Origin: UBA9980 sp964436235
Lineage (GTDB): Bacteria; Muiribacteriota; UBA9980
DNA length: 41,181 nucleotides
Reading direction: 5' to 3'
Assembly: GCA_964436235.1 (NCBI GenBank)
Contig: CAYTCW010000024.1
Span: 1 to 41,181 of the forward strand
This document shows, piece after piece, positions 29,903-39,331 of the stretch; position 1 is the first letter of the stretch, and every line of letters starts with the position of its first letter. Both the position numbers and the translations under genes were made by a program. The notes beneath the pieces are model-generated. The model made no database searches. It worked only from the letters and a program-made list of their open reading frames with translations, and had not been told where the DNA came from.

Positions 29903-32620
29903 ATGGATTATTATTCCTACATATCTTTTTTCGCGGCGATTATTTACTTATATTTCGGCGTTTACGCTTATGGCCTCGATAAAAAATCACCTTTGAACCG
30001 CGCGTTCGTTCTTATGTGTTCGGCGCTCGTAATTAAGTGTTTTTTCGCGGTTTTAGTATATAATTCGGCCGATAAAGCGTCATGTATTTACTGGCATAAT
30101 ATCGCCGATATCGGATGGAACCTTTTTCCGGCCGCCGCGCTCACTTTTTTTATTATATTCACCGAAGAATTTCGTTACTTATCCAATAAAATAATAACCG
30201 CCCTGATATATTCGCCATGGCTGATATTCACTTATAAATCTTTGACGGGCAAATTGAATGATATCGTAGCTTTCGAAAAGAACGAGCATGGCGGATTTTA
30301 TACTTTTAATAATTCTTCGCCCAATTCGGTCGATTTATACTTCGTGATATATTCGTTGATCGGCATATACTTTCTGATTAAGAATTTTGATAAAAGCGGC
30401 TCTAATCGTCTGAAAAAGCAGTCTTATCTTCTTTTTTATATCAGTGCCGCCACTTTAGCCGCCGGCGGTTTCTGCGATATATTCGTTCCGATCGCCGGTT
30501 ATGATCAGCTTCCTTTGATGGCGCATATTATAGTTTCGATATGGTTTTTCGGCGTATGGTACGCGGTTAGAAATTATAAATTAATGACGCTCACTCCCGC
30601 TTTGCTGTCCGAAGAGATTATTTCTAACATAATGGATTTTATTATTATTACCGGTCCTGATTGTAAAATTACCTTTGTAAATATTAGAACCATTGAATTA
30701 AGCGGTTTTACTTTTGAAGAGCTTAACTCGGAAAAAATAGATTCACTAATAGGGATAAATCCCTCTGAAATTCAATATGTTTCCAAAACGAAGACGGGAT
30801 TATCTTCTAAAATTATCGAATCAGAGCTTAAAACTTTATCGGGTGAAACGATACCCGTAAAAGTTATAGTTTCTGCTATTTATGATGAATGGAAAGATTT
30901 AAAAGGTTATATGATATGCGGCAGCGATGAACGGATAACTAAGCGGCTTGAATCGGAAATAGAGTCTCATAAAAAATCTGAGCAGGAGCTGTTATTGAGC
31001 AGGCAAAGGTATCGGATGCTTGCGGATTCACTGCCGCAGACGGTTTTTGAATCTGATCTCAACGGCCGGCTTACTTATGTAAATCGTTCGGCTTTCGATT
31101 TTTTCAGGTATGATCAACGGGATTTCGATAACGGTATTTATATTTTTCAAACGGTGCATCCCGACGACCTCCAGCGGGCTCAAAAAAATACGGCCGAGCT
31201 AATCGCCATGAAAGAGCAGTCCGCTTCCGCCGGCAGTGAATATCGTTTAGTGAGAAAAGATAAAACGGTCTTTGATGCTATTATTTATTCTTACGTTATG
31301 CTCGCCGAAGGAAAACCGCATGGAATTTGCGGCATTATCGTGGATATAACCGAATTAAAGAACGCCCGTGAACGGCTTAAAAAATTAAACGATGAATTGG
31401 ATTTTAAGGTAAAAGAACGCACCGCCGAGCTCGCTTTTGCAAATGAAAAGCTGAAAAGTGAAATATTAAATCGTGAAAAAATAGAATTGGAAACTTCGAA
31501 AATTTCTAAGATAGAGTCGCTCGGAGTGCTTGCCGGCGGAATAGCTCACGACTTCAATAATTTTTTAATGGGCGTCGTCGGTAATTTAACGCTTTTGAAA
31601 AAAAAGGTTGAAAACGATCCTAAAGCGCTTGAAATTATAAAACGCGCCGAGGAAGTTTCTTTTAATGCCAAAACATTAACGCGCCAGTTATTGACTTTTT
31701 CAAAGGAAAATATACCTTTGACTAAGCCGGTGCGTATAGATAAAATGCTGAGAGATATAGCTGCATTCACGCTGCGCGGCTCTAATTATGAGTGTCGTTT
31801 TGATTTCAGCGCCGATCTTGCACACGCTGAAATAGATGAAAATCTGATGAATCAGGTATTTACCAATTTGATCATTAACGCCTTACAATCCATGCCGGAC
31901 GGCGGCATCGTCGAGATAGGAGCCTCTAATTATAATGCCGGCGAAGAAGTTTACCTGCCTCTTAAAAAAGGTGAGTATATTAGAATATACATAAAAGATC
32001 ATGGCTGCGGTATTGACGAAAAAGATCTGCCAAGGATTTTTGATCCATATTTTACGACTAAAGCCGCCGGAACGGGCTTAGGACTGACTTCCGCATTTGC
32101 GATAACAAGAAAGCACGGGGGTCTTATAAGCGTTGAATCCAAAAAAGGAGAAGGCACTTCTTTATTCGTTTATCTGCCGGTATCGTTTCCTCCGGGCGAA
32201 CCTGACGAATCAGCTACACTCGAAAATTTTGAACCGTTCAGCGGCCGTGTTTTGCTTTTAGATGATGAAGTTTTTATAAGAGAAGCTATCAGCGACGTTT
32301 TAAAAAGTTTCGGCCTTGAAGTCGATTGCTGCGGCAATGGCGCGCAGGCGATCGATATGTATAAAAAGGCGTTCGACGCCGGATGTAAGTACGATATTTT
32401 ATTGCTCGATCTAACTATTCCGGGCGGCATGGGCGGTATAGAGGCGTTCGAAAATATTAAAAAAATATGTCCGGACGCAACGGCGATCGCTTCGAGCGGT
32501 TATTACAGCGGTTCCATAAGAAACGACTACAACCGTATAGGATTTAAGGCTTTTCTTTCCAAGCCTTATAAGATAGACGAGCTGTATAAATTAATTAAAA
32601 AACTGATGAATAAAAATTAA
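29903..32620 (+). CDS. Hybrid histidine kinase: 7TM, two PAS, HisKA, HATPase, receiver
   Basis: Membrane sensor of 905 residues. Seven membrane segments lie in 6-222, of the 7TM-HisK N-terminal type. PAS domains follow at about 237-347 and 365-485, then a coiled coil (485-535). HisKA has H549 in GGIAHDFNN. The ATPase domain shows N656, D699-x-G-x-G703 and GTGLGL at 723-728. A C-terminal receiver (about 781-905) has acidic DDE (787-789), phospho-acceptor D836 and K887. This makes a self-contained relay needing an external phosphotransfer protein or output regulator, none of which is in the window. It sits 37 bases after miaB, behind AAAGGCGGG, with the secreted-protein gene downstream. The signal is unknown. 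Confidence 0.92.
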   Translation: MDYYSYISFFAAIIYLYFGVYAYGLDKKSPLNRAFVLMCSALVIKCFFAVLVYNSADKASCIYWHNIADIGWNLFPAAALTFFIIFTEEFRYLSNKIITALIYSPWLIFTYKSLTGKLNDIVAFEKNEHGGFYTFNNSSPNSVDLYFVIYSLIGIYFLIKNFDKSGSNRLKKQSYLLFYISAATLAAGGFCDIFVPIAGYDQLPLMAHIIVSIWFFGVWYAVRNYKLMTLTPALLSEEIISNIMDFIIITGPDCKITFVNIRTIELSGFTFEELNSEKIDSLIGINPSEIQYVSKTKTGLSSKIIESELKTLSGETIPVKVIVSAIYDEWKDLKGYMICGSDERITKRLESEIESHKKSEQELLLSRQRYRMLADSLPQTVFESDLNGRLTYVNRSAFDFFRYDQRDFDNGIYIFQTVHPDDLQRAQKNTAELIAMKEQSASAGSEYRLVRKDKTVFDAIIYSYVMLAEGKPHGICGIIVDITELKNARERLKKLNDELDFKVKERTAELAFANEKLKSEILNREKIELETSKISKIESLGVLAGGIAHDFNNFLMGVVGNLTLLKKKVENDPKALEIIKRAEEVSFNAKTLTRQLLTFSKENIPLTKPVRIDKMLRDIAAFTLRGSNYECRFDFSADLAHAEIDENLMNQVFTNLIINALQSMPDGGIVEIGASNYNAGEEVYLPLKKGEYIRIYIKDHGCGIDEKDLPRIFDPYFTTKAAGTGLGLTSAFAITRKHGGLISVESKKGEGTSLFVYLPVSFPPGEPDESATLENFEPFSGRVLLLDDEVFIREAISDVLKSFGLEVDCCGNGAQAIDMYKKAFDAGCKYDILLLDLTIPGGMGGIEAFENIKKICPDATAIASSGYYSGSIRNDYNRIGFKAFLSKPYKIDELYKLIKKLMNKN

Positions 32621-32718
32621 TAATAAATATTTTTATCTTTTTTCCGATAACTTGCATATATTAAAAGTTTTTTTTGGTGTTAATATTATTTTGTATATAT
32701 TTACGGAAGGTGAAGGTA

Positions 32719-35700
32719 ATGAGAAAACTGTTTAATTACTGGATTTTGGGGGTATTTTTAACCGCGGCGCTTATGGCGTGCGCGACGGGCGCTCAAGCGG
32801 CCGTTTCGCTTAAAAGTATAGTCGCCTCCCCGACGACTATCGTTATTTCACAGCCCACGCAGGCGGTCGCGGTTAACGCGATAGCCGTAATCGAGCGCGG
32901 CACGGGCGATCAGCCCGGCGATACCGACGCGGTTACTATCACCTGGGGCATACAGGCAGGCGGCGCAAGTTATGGCGGCGGTTCTATCACTATAGGCGCG
33001 GGAATAAATAATAACGTAGGCACGAGTACGGCTAATTTTACCGTATCACCCGGCGTTTATACCGTATATGCCAATATGGGTTCCTCGGCTTCGACGGGTA
33101 ATGCCATAACGGTAACATCTAACGCGCATCAGGTTCCGACGCAGCCTGCGGTAATATCGCAGGTTGAAAGCGATCCTATACCGGCTGCCGAGTCTTTAGT
33201 TTATCGTAAAACCGAAGTCAAAGTTTTTGGTACCTGTCAGTTCAGCGGTCAGACTCTCGAAGTTCAGTTAGACGGTTCGGTCGTCGGTTCGATAACTTCG
33301 ACCGGCACGAACTGGGCATATACGGTAACGGTACCGGCCGACGATAATTTTCATAATGTAACCGTTTTAACCGGCGTTGGCCTTACTTCAAATTCCGTTT
33401 CGGTCAAAGTAGATATAACCGCCCCGCAATTTACGATTACCTACGATCCTTCCAATATGCCTTACGGCGCCGGAACTGTTCGAGTTACGATGACGGTTAC
33501 CGAACCGGTTTCAACCACGGCTACGGCTACGACGCTGAGCATATTGCCGCCGAACGGCATAGGAATTCCGCTTACGCTTACTCCGATGCCGGCTGGCGCT
33601 TACGCGCAAACTTTCACTTCGACTATTACAATAGCTAAAAACGCGGCTAATAAACCTACCATTAACGGCATGGAAACGCAGGACGGCTCTTTTACCATGA
33701 TGGCCTTCGCGCGCGATCAGGCCAAACCGGGCGGAAACCCGGGGACGGTTATAACTCAGGGCGGTTCATTCACCGTTAACGTCAGCGGCCCGAGCGCTTC
33801 CGGCGCGCGTGTAATAATCGCAAACGACGCTCAGTATCTAAATAACCGCACACTTAATTTTACCTGGCAGGGTTTTACCCATTCGCTAGGCGTTGACAGA
33901 CTTTCGAAATACTGGTATATCGCTTCTCAAACTCCGCCGGCTAATGCGGATACCGCCGATACCAACCTCTGGAAAGACGGCGGTGCCGGGGCTAACGGCG
34001 GCGGCAGCGGCTCTATTTCAGTTACAGGTGAAGGCACCTGGGAAGTATATGTTAAAGCCCAGGATAATCTCGGCAATTTTTCAACTTCGGCTAAAGACGC
34101 TATCATAGTAGATACCATAGGCCCGAATCTTGTCGGCGGCTCTCAGGTTCCTCCTGCCGGATTCGCTAACGGCACCGAACAGACGGAAATATTATGCAGC
34201 ATACAGGACGCGGTTTCAGGCGTTGATAGAAATACTGCCGTAATTACGGTTAACGGCACGCCTTACGGCGTCGGCGGCACGAGCGCGCCTAATTCGAGCC
34301 CGGCGGTCAGTCTTGTTTCGACTGGCGCGGCTGGCACTTATCAACTTGTTTTCAAGCCTCAGATAATTGGCTTGAAATATCCTCGCGGCACCGTAAATGT
34401 TTCGGTCACCGCTAATGATATGGTCGGCAATCCGCTCGGCGGAACGGCCGGCTCGCCCGGAAGCCCTGCCACCTGGTCTTTTACGGTTAGCACTAATATA
34501 GACGCGCCGAGTCCGAACCATCCTCAGCCGGCGGCCGGTTTTTATTACAATAGTAAGAAGCCGACAATATCTTTGCATTTAGACGACGCGGATTTTATAG
34601 ATAGAAGCTCGCTCGTAGTTAACGTGGCGAACGGTTCCTCATATATGACCTTTAACGTAGGCCCGAATCTCGTTTTAACCGATCCGCCGACCGGCGGCAC
34701 CGATTCGGTGTTAACTCTCACTCCGCCTACTGATTTTGCCGACGGCACCGTCACGGTTACCGTGAGCGCGAAAGACCGTATAGGCAATGTTATGACGCCC
34801 TATCCGTGGACTTTTTATATTGATACGACCGCTCCTGTTGCCTCTAACCCTGTTCCGGCGAATAATACGGTGGTTACTTCGACCACTCCTGTCATATCCG
34901 GCAGGCTCGATGACGCAGGAGCGGGTTTAGATACATCGACAGATTCAGTAAGGCTCAGAATTAATTTTATATCGCTTTCTAATCCGACGAGCAGCTTTTC
35001 GCGTGAATTTACAATCGACAGCGCTACCGAGCCGGGCCTGACCTATAACGCTTCCACGAAAACACTTTCTTTCAATCCTACAATGGCCAATAACTTCACT
35101 CTCGGCGTCGGTTCCGTCGAGGTCGTACTGGTTACGGCCCGTGACCGCGCGGTTACGCCGCCTGACGGCTCGGCCCCGCTTCCTAACGTTCTGGCGGCGC
35201 CTTACCAGTGGTCGTTTTCGATATCCACTTCGGCCGGCCCGATAGTTTCTTTCGGCGAATCTACGCCGCAGCCGCCGAGCTCGGCTACCGTTTATAATTA
35301 TACTAATATCGAGCCTTTAGTTATTAGAACGACTTTAGTCGATGACGATTTAATCAATCACGGCTCGCTTTTAATAGACGTTAACGGCAGGACATTCCGC
35401 GACGGCGACGCTCAGGTGAGCTGGCAGACCGGAACCACCAACGAAGTTTTGATACTCAACCTTCAGAACGAAACCGCGCTGATAAAGCAGGGCACCAACG
35501 AAGTCACCCTGCGCGCCGCCAACGATAGAACCGGACGCGCGCTTCAGAATGCGCCGGTCAATCTTTCGTTTTTATACGATAATATAGGACCGGTGGCCGA
35601 AACGCCTAACCCTGCCGATGGCGGAATAATTTACGATTTAAATAACGGCGTGGTTAAATGCAAATTAAGCGATAATTATTCCGGCATCGCCCGCGCTGCG

Positions 35701-38493
35701 CTGCAGGTGCGCGATAACGGAACGCTTCTTAATACTTACGGCACCGATTCTACGCCGGTTAATTTAGTATATGATTCAGGCAATAAAGAACTCATATTCA
35801 GAACTACTACGCCTTATGTTTCAGGACATAATTATCAGTTTACGGTGGCCGTTCCGAGCGCTCCGGGCGCGGCTGACGGCACTGCCGATAAAGCCGGAAA
35901 CGGCCTTGGAAAACCGGCTAACAGCGCGACCACGACTCCTTTCAGCTGGAGCCTGACCGCGGCCAGCACTTCCGACGTGGTTTTATTGGTTACGCCCGAA
36001 AACGACGCATTCGTAAACGTAACAAAATCCGATTTCAGGTTCGCCTGGAAGCCGCTTCACGGCGCTTCGATGTACCGCATTGAAATTTCGGGCAACTTAT
36101 CGTTCACGGACCCGCGCCGCTATGACACTACTTCGGTATCTTTTACCGACGATACCCTGCAGAACCAATTACTCGACCACGGTAAAATATATTACTGGCA
36201 GGTCTCGGCGTTAAACGCTTCCGGCCAGGTTTACGGCACTTCCGAACGCAGGCAGTTCACCGTCGATAAACTTCCGCCGCAGATGCCTAAAATCGTCGGA
36301 GTGATAGATTATCTCGGCCTCAATCCGAAACATGAAAATACGGCGCCTACTTCGAGTACTACTTTTGTTAAGCAGCGCCGCGTAAGAGTTAAAGTGTTAT
36401 TATTCGAGGGCGCTCCGAGCACCGTCGGTTATACGATCTCGGTAGGCTATCTGCAGATAGTAGATGCGACGACTTCAAAATACGTGGAGCTCGGCACAAA
36501 AACCGACGTTCATGGTTATGACACAAATGAAGTTGATATAACTTTTCCCGATCAGGACGGCGAATACAGGGTTGTCGCTTTCGTAAAAGACCGGGCCGAG
36601 AACATGTCGACGCAATCCGAGCAATGCCGCATTTACGTTAACAGGAAGATACCCAAAATAAATAGTATAATAATCACCGATCCATCGCCTAATTCGAGCG
36701 GTTACATTACTTCGGGCAAGGTTAAATTCGAAGTGATCTTTAATACTCCTATCGATATGCTGCCGTTGAGCGATTACGTAACTCCGCCTTCGATTAAATT
36801 CGACCCCCGTTCGGCGGAAGGCACCGCGCCAGTCGAAGTAACGGATCTTGCCGTAAGCGGAAAATCGATTACCGGCTTCGGTTTTATTCCATTCGGCCAG
36901 GGCTCTCAATTCGACGGCATGGCCGACGTTATCGTCACCGGTTTTATGGACGCATCCTGGAATACTATGGATGGCGGAAGCGTTACTCATTATAAATATT
37001 TCGAGATCGATACCGCTCCGGGCTTCGTCGTTAAAACATTCCTTAACCCCGTCGATGAAAAGAACGTGCTGATAAATATACAGGCTTCGGAAACGCTGCT
37101 TTTTGCTCCCGCATGTTACATTACAATAGCTAACGGCGATATCAATCAGCTGCCGGTTAATATTATGGCTAAAAATTTATACGCCGCTTCGACTACCGGC
37201 ACCATCGGCGAAAATAACATAAGGGTGTCCGGTCTGGATACGCGTAATAATATAGGCTACTGGCCCACGCCCGACACCATTAAAGACGGAAAATTCCTTA
37301 TGGCGCAATATAAACCGAATCAGGGAAGCGTCATTGAATCGCGTGATATGGGCGTAAGCGTCGAAATACCGAAACGCGCGCTGGCTAACGATTCGAATAT
37401 ATACGTATTTCCCTATAAACTTGAATACGTCGGAAATGATTACCTGGCGAAATTAAGCTCGGCCGCCTCTAAATCGCCTTCAAGAATGGCTGCCGCGGAT
37501 AAGCTGAAACAATCCGGCGAAACGCTGCGCATTAAAACCGATAATAATAAAGTCATGATGGTAAGTTATAACGCTGATAATCAGGCTGAAGTAAAGGTTG
37601 AAAACGCGGGCGCGCCGGAATTATCGGGCGATAAAAATGCGAAGCCCGAAGCCGAACTCGAACAGGTATCATCGTTTTTCGATATATCTCCGTCGCGCGG
37701 CTTGAAATCGGGCGGTAAAATCTCTATAGACTGCGCTTTGAACGAATCGCAGAAAGCCGATTTATCTAAGATGGGCATATATTTTTCGACCGACGGCATT
37801 TTATGGGAACGCGCCGGCGGAAAATACGACGGTTCTAAATTCGTGGCCGATATGAAATATACGGGCGTCTATGGCGTATTTGCCGATAAAAAAGAGCCCC
37901 GTTTCATTAAACAGGCGCTTGATGGAAAAACGGTTTTAGATTCCTCGCGTCCTGAGTTGTTCGCTTACGTTTCAGATTTCGGTTCGGGCATCGATGCGCG
38001 GAACGCCGTCGTTAAAATTAACGGCACGGCCCATAAAGCCTCATATAATGAAAGGGAAAACAAAATATACTATCAGGTTGAAGACGATCTTAAAGCCGGC
38101 AACCACGAAATAATTTTCGAAGCGGCGGATTATTCCGGCAATATTTCACGCCAGGCGCTTCAGGTAATAGCGCCCGCTGCGGAGCCTGATATAATTAACG
38201 CGATATCCTATCCTAATCCCGCGCGCCGCGGTTCGAATCCCACCGTTTCATTTACGGTCAACGGCACGCTCGGCAACGCCGTCGATGCTAAAGTATATAT
38301 CTATGACGCTAACGCCAACCGCGTAACTGAACTGACTCCGATGCAGACCGGAAATAATTTCAGGGCGATATGGCTCGGTTTAACTAATCAGGACGGAGAA
38401 ATTGTGGCCAACGGCGTTTATTTCTATAAAATAAAGGTAAATTGTGCCGATAAGAGTGTAGAAAAGTATGGTAAGATAGCCGTGTTAAGATAA
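32719..38493 (+). CDS. Giant secreted Ig-repeat protein with FlgD-like C-terminal domain
   Basis: Exported protein of 1924 residues. Start ATG at 32719 directly behind GGAAGGTGAAGG; an in-frame GTG 45 bases upstream has no such site. The N-terminal 30 residues form a signal peptide (MRKLFNYWILGVFLTAAL) ending GAQA; a Cys at LMAC could make it a lipoprotein, though Met at that box position is poor. At least five bacterial Ig-like repeats of about 100-130 residues follow, between 34120 and 35960, with DTTAPVASNPVPANN-type boundaries. A fibronectin-like region (WKPLHGASMYRIEIS) and further beta domains come next. The last 95 residues begin ISYPNPARRG and end GVYFYKI then KIAVL, like FlgD-Ig or type IX secretion sorting domains. 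Function unknown; a surface adhesin or appendage component is likely. Confidence 0.88.
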   Translation: MRKLFNYWILGVFLTAALMACATGAQAAVSLKSIVASPTTIVISQPTQAVAVNAIAVIERGTGDQPGDTDAVTITWGIQAGGASYGGGSITIGAGINNNVGTSTANFTVSPGVYTVYANMGSSASTGNAITVTSNAHQVPTQPAVISQVESDPIPAAESLVYRKTEVKVFGTCQFSGQTLEVQLDGSVVGSITSTGTNWAYTVTVPADDNFHNVTVLTGVGLTSNSVSVKVDITAPQFTITYDPSNMPYGAGTVRVTMTVTEPVSTTATATTLSILPPNGIGIPLTLTPMPAGAYAQTFTSTITIAKNAANKPTINGMETQDGSFTMMAFARDQAKPGGNPGTVITQGGSFTVNVSGPSASGARVIIANDAQYLNNRTLNFTWQGFTHSLGVDRLSKYWYIASQTPPANADTADTNLWKDGGAGANGGGSGSISVTGEGTWEVYVKAQDNLGNFSTSAKDAIIVDTIGPNLVGGSQVPPAGFANGTEQTEILCSIQDAVSGVDRNTAVITVNGTPYGVGGTSAPNSSPAVSLVSTGAAGTYQLVFKPQIIGLKYPRGTVNVSVTANDMVGNPLGGTAGSPGSPATWSFTVSTNIDAPSPNHPQPAAGFYYNSKKPTISLHLDDADFIDRSSLVVNVANGSSYMTFNVGPNLVLTDPPTGGTDSVLTLTPPTDFADGTVTVTVSAKDRIGNVMTPYPWTFYIDTTAPVASNPVPANNTVVTSTTPVISGRLDDAGAGLDTSTDSVRLRINFISLSNPTSSFSREFTIDSATEPGLTYNASTKTLSFNPTMANNFTLGVGSVEVVLVTARDRAVTPPDGSAPLPNVLAAPYQWSFSISTSAGPIVSFGESTPQPPSSATVYNYTNIEPLVIRTTLVDDDLINHGSLLIDVNGRTFRDGDAQVSWQTGTTNEVLILNLQNETALIKQGTNEVTLRAANDRTGRALQNAPVNLSFLYDNIGPVAETPNPADGGIIYDLNNGVVKCKLSDNYSGIARAALQVRDNGTLLNTYGTDSTPVNLVYDSGNKELIFRTTTPYVSGHNYQFTVAVPSAPGAADGTADKAGNGLGKPANSATTTPFSWSLTAASTSDVVLLVTPENDAFVNVTKSDFRFAWKPLHGASMYRIEISGNLSFTDPRRYDTTSVSFTDDTLQNQLLDHGKIYYWQVSALNASGQVYGTSERRQFTVDKLPPQMPKIVGVIDYLGLNPKHENTAPTSSTTFVKQRRVRVKVLLFEGAPSTVGYTISVGYLQIVDATTSKYVELGTKTDVHGYDTNEVDITFPDQDGEYRVVAFVKDRAENMSTQSEQCRIYVNRKIPKINSIIITDPSPNSSGYITSGKVKFEVIFNTPIDMLPLSDYVTPPSIKFDPRSAEGTAPVEVTDLAVSGKSITGFGFIPFGQGSQFDGMADVIVTGFMDASWNTMDGGSVTHYKYFEIDTAPGFVVKTFLNPVDEKNVLINIQASETLLFAPACYITIANGDINQLPVNIMAKNLYAASTTGTIGENNIRVSGLDTRNNIGYWPTPDTIKDGKFLMAQYKPNQGSVIESRDMGVSVEIPKRALANDSNIYVFPYKLEYVGNDYLAKLSSAASKSPSRMAAADKLKQSGETLRIKTDNNKVMMVSYNADNQAEVKVENAGAPELSGDKNAKPEAELEQVSSFFDISPSRGLKSGGKISIDCALNESQKADLSKMGIYFSTDGILWERAGGKYDGSKFVADMKYTGVYGVFADKKEPRFIKQALDGKTVLDSSRPELFAYVSDFGSGIDARNAVVKINGTAHKASYNERENKIYYQVEDDLKAGNHEIIFEAADYSGNISRQALQVIAPAAEPDIINAISYPNPARRGSNPTVSFTVNGTLGNAVDAKVYIYDANANRVTELTPMQTGNNFRAIWLGLTNQDGEIVANGVYFYKIKVNCADKSVEKYGKIAVLR

Positions 38494-38556
38494 AAAAGCC
38501 TACAGAGGGTGGTTGTATTGAGATTTAAAGAGAAAGAAAAAAGAAAAGGCGCTAAA

Positions 38557-39180
38557 ATGAGAAAATTATACCTGTTATTCTTTTTACTCGCGATATTCGC
38601 TATAAACGGATGCGGCGGCGGCGTAATCGGTACGACCGGTTACCAGCAGGAATATACGCCGGCATACGTCGAGTTGCAAAAAGGCTGGGAAGAGTTTAAA
38701 CTCGGCCGTTATAATAATGCCATCGAGTCGTTTAATAACGTTCTGGCTTATCAGCATACTAACGAGCAGGAAGTTGACGCGCATGTCGGTTTAGGTTACG
38801 CTAAGACCAGAATGACCGGTATAACGGATTCTTTTGAACATTTCGACAAAGCCAAAGATTACGATAAAGACGCTAAGATCGGTATGGCAGGTTACTGGCT
38901 TTCAACGGCTAAAAAAGAAAATATGCAAAAAGCGATAGACCTGCTCACCACTATAGGACTTAACGCTCCCGATTACGTTTATCAGCAGGCGCACGAGGTC
39001 GGCCTTAATAATGCGAAGGCGCACGCACTGATGGCGGCGCTTTACAATTATACGGGCGATCTGGAAAAAGCGGTGGCGCACGCTAAAAAGGCGAAAGAAC
39101 TCAACGTGCCGCCTAAAGAGCCGCCCTACACTTCGGTCACTCAAATTGTGACCTGGGTAATTGGCGATAACGACTATTAA
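38557..39180 (+). CDS. TPR-repeat lipoprotein
   Basis: Predicted lipoprotein of 207 residues. Signal MRKLYLLFFLLAIFAINGC places the lipid-modified Cys at position 19 (I-N-G-C). The mature part opens GGGVIGTTGY and holds TPR-like helices (ELQKGWEEFKLGRYNNAIESF, then AHALMAALYNYTGDLEKAVAHAKKA). Such proteins scaffold outer-membrane or secretion machines. It lies 63 bases after the giant Ig-repeat gene, so they are probably co-expressed and may act together (inference). An alternative TTG start at 38518, with GAGGGTGG just upstream, would add 13 basic residues before the signal; both starts are possible. After it come 22 bases and then the assembly gap. Confidence 0.85.
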   Translation: MRKLYLLFFLLAIFAINGCGGGVIGTTGYQQEYTPAYVELQKGWEEFKLGRYNNAIESFNNVLAYQHTNEQEVDAHVGLGYAKTRMTGITDSFEHFDKAKDYDKDAKIGMAGYWLSTAKKENMQKAIDLLTTIGLNAPDYVYQQAHEVGLNNAKAHALMAALYNYTGDLEKAVAHAKKAKELNVPPKEPPYTSVTQIVTWVIGDNDY

Positions 39181-39202
39181 TTAAGCGATTATAATTTCAT
39201 AA

Positions 39203-39302
39203 NNNNNNNNNNNNNNNNNNNNNNNNNNNNNNNNNNNNNNNNNNNNNNNNNNNNNNNNNNNNNNNNNNNNNNNNNNNNNNNNNNNNNNNNNNNNNNNNNN
39301 NN
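39203..39302. other. Assembly gap of 100 Ns
   Basis: Exactly 100 N characters, the usual placeholder for a scaffold gap of unknown size. Genes and the promoter for the downstream secreted-protein gene may be missing here, so the distance between the flanking genes is not reliable. Confidence 0.98.
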
Positions 39303-39331
39303 AAAAAAAATTACGGGATAAGGAGAAGGTT

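Noticed and set aside
32652..32701. Promoter for the giant secreted protein (TTGGTG, 16 bases, TATATT)
   Set aside because: The -35 match is poor and transcription would start inside the ribosome binding site.
36475..36990. Minus-strand open frame inside the giant Ig-repeat gene
   Set aside because: Antisense shadow with arginine/tyrosine-biased composition and no supporting start site.
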